A DNA stretch of 5,269 bases, taken from NCBI GenBank assembly GCA_002724615.1, contig PBPF01000181.1, forward strand, positions 1 to 5,269. Direction: 5' to 3'. Source of the stretch: Verrucomicrobiales bacterium. Lineage in GTDB: Bacteria; Verrucomicrobiota; Verrucomicrobiia; Limisphaerales; UBA1100. Both the position numbers and the translations under genes were made by a program. The number at the start of each line of letters is the position of its first letter. Position 1 is the first letter of the stretch. Below the pieces are notes generated by a model that had not been told where the DNA came from, did no database searches, and was given only the letters and a program-made list of their open reading frames with translations. Below, piece after piece: positions 5,026-5,269 of this stretch.

Positions 5026-5269
5026 ATGCGCGGTATTAAAATCCTCATCGCCATTGCCTGTGCAACTCCCGCCCTGGCTCAGGTCAAACCACCGCCACCC
5101 AAGTTCGCCAAGTCGTGGAAGCTCGCTCCTTTTTACACCAAACACGTTGCCGTGGAGGGGTTTCCCATTGTGGCTTCAAAAAAGGTCTCGGACTACGCGT
5201 TGCTGGAGGCGGCTTATCTGGTTCGCAAAATGATTGGCGGGCGGAAGGATCTTTTGCGGGCTTTGGTGA
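5026..5269 (+). CDS. Secreted protein of unknown function, 3' end outside the window
   Basis: ATG 5026 opens a frame of 81 codons that reaches the right edge with no stop. The N-terminus MRGIKILIAIACATPALA is a clear Sec signal peptide with a probable signal peptidase I cut after ALA (residue 18), leaving Q19. It is followed by a proline-rich linker (22-25) and a segment with APFYTKHVAVEGFPIVAS and KKVSDYALLEAAYLVRKMI. This second part looks conserved and resembles secreted hypothetical proteins I associate with Planctomycetes and Verrucomicrobia, but I cannot name a function. No Shine-Dalgarno sequence is evident. It is divergent from the glycosyltransferase cluster, with 120 bp between start codons. 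Partial: only the N-terminal part is visible. Confidence 0.7.
   Translation, partial: MRGIKILIAIACATPALAQVKPPPPKFAKSWKLAPFYTKHVAVEGFPIVASKKVSDYALLEAAYLVRKMIGGRKDLLRALV

Overview
The window looks like a piece of a GC-rich bacterial chromosome. It contains no rRNA, tRNA, mobile element or CRISPR array. The gene types and the style of the hypothetical proteins suggest a member of the Planctomycetes-Verrucomicrobia group, perhaps a Pedosphaera/Limisphaera-like verrucomicrobium. This assignment is an inference from remembered protein families, not a proven one.

The left part (about 1-1890) reads rightward. It holds a hypothetical protein with a conserved C-terminal domain (ending 609), an ACT-domain protein of the DUF2241 type (654-1085), a peroxidase-related AhpD/carboxymuconolactone decarboxylase-like protein (1146-1697), and a tiny putative lipoprotein (1729-1887). 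The main discovery is in the third gene. Its reading frame is interrupted by one TGA at 1389-1391, exactly where the second cysteine of the family's CxxC active site belongs, and it then continues in frame with full family-like sequence to a second TGA at 1695-1697. A 7-bp hairpin with a G-containing loop lies 24 nt (loop) after the TGA and has the shape and position of a bacterial SECIS element. The best reading is a 183-residue selenoprotein with a C-x-x-U active site. Ordinary gene calling would break it into an 81-residue stub and a C-terminal fragment.

The central and right part (1864-4905) is a leftward three-gene cluster, transcribed in the order GT4 glycosyltransferase (4905-3811), SAM-dependent methyltransferase (3752-3033), second GT4 glycosyltransferase (3033-1864). 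The last two overlap by one base (TGATG), which suggests translational coupling. Together they look like part of a surface-polysaccharide or glycolipid assembly locus: two sugar transfers plus a methylation. The downstream end of this cluster overlaps the end of the small lipoprotein gene convergently by 24 bp.

At the right edge, divergent from the glycosyltransferase cluster, a secreted protein of unknown function starts at 5026 and runs out of the window. At the left edge the first about 157 bases also have a protein-like open frame on the minus strand, which makes the N-terminus of the first plus-strand gene doubtful.
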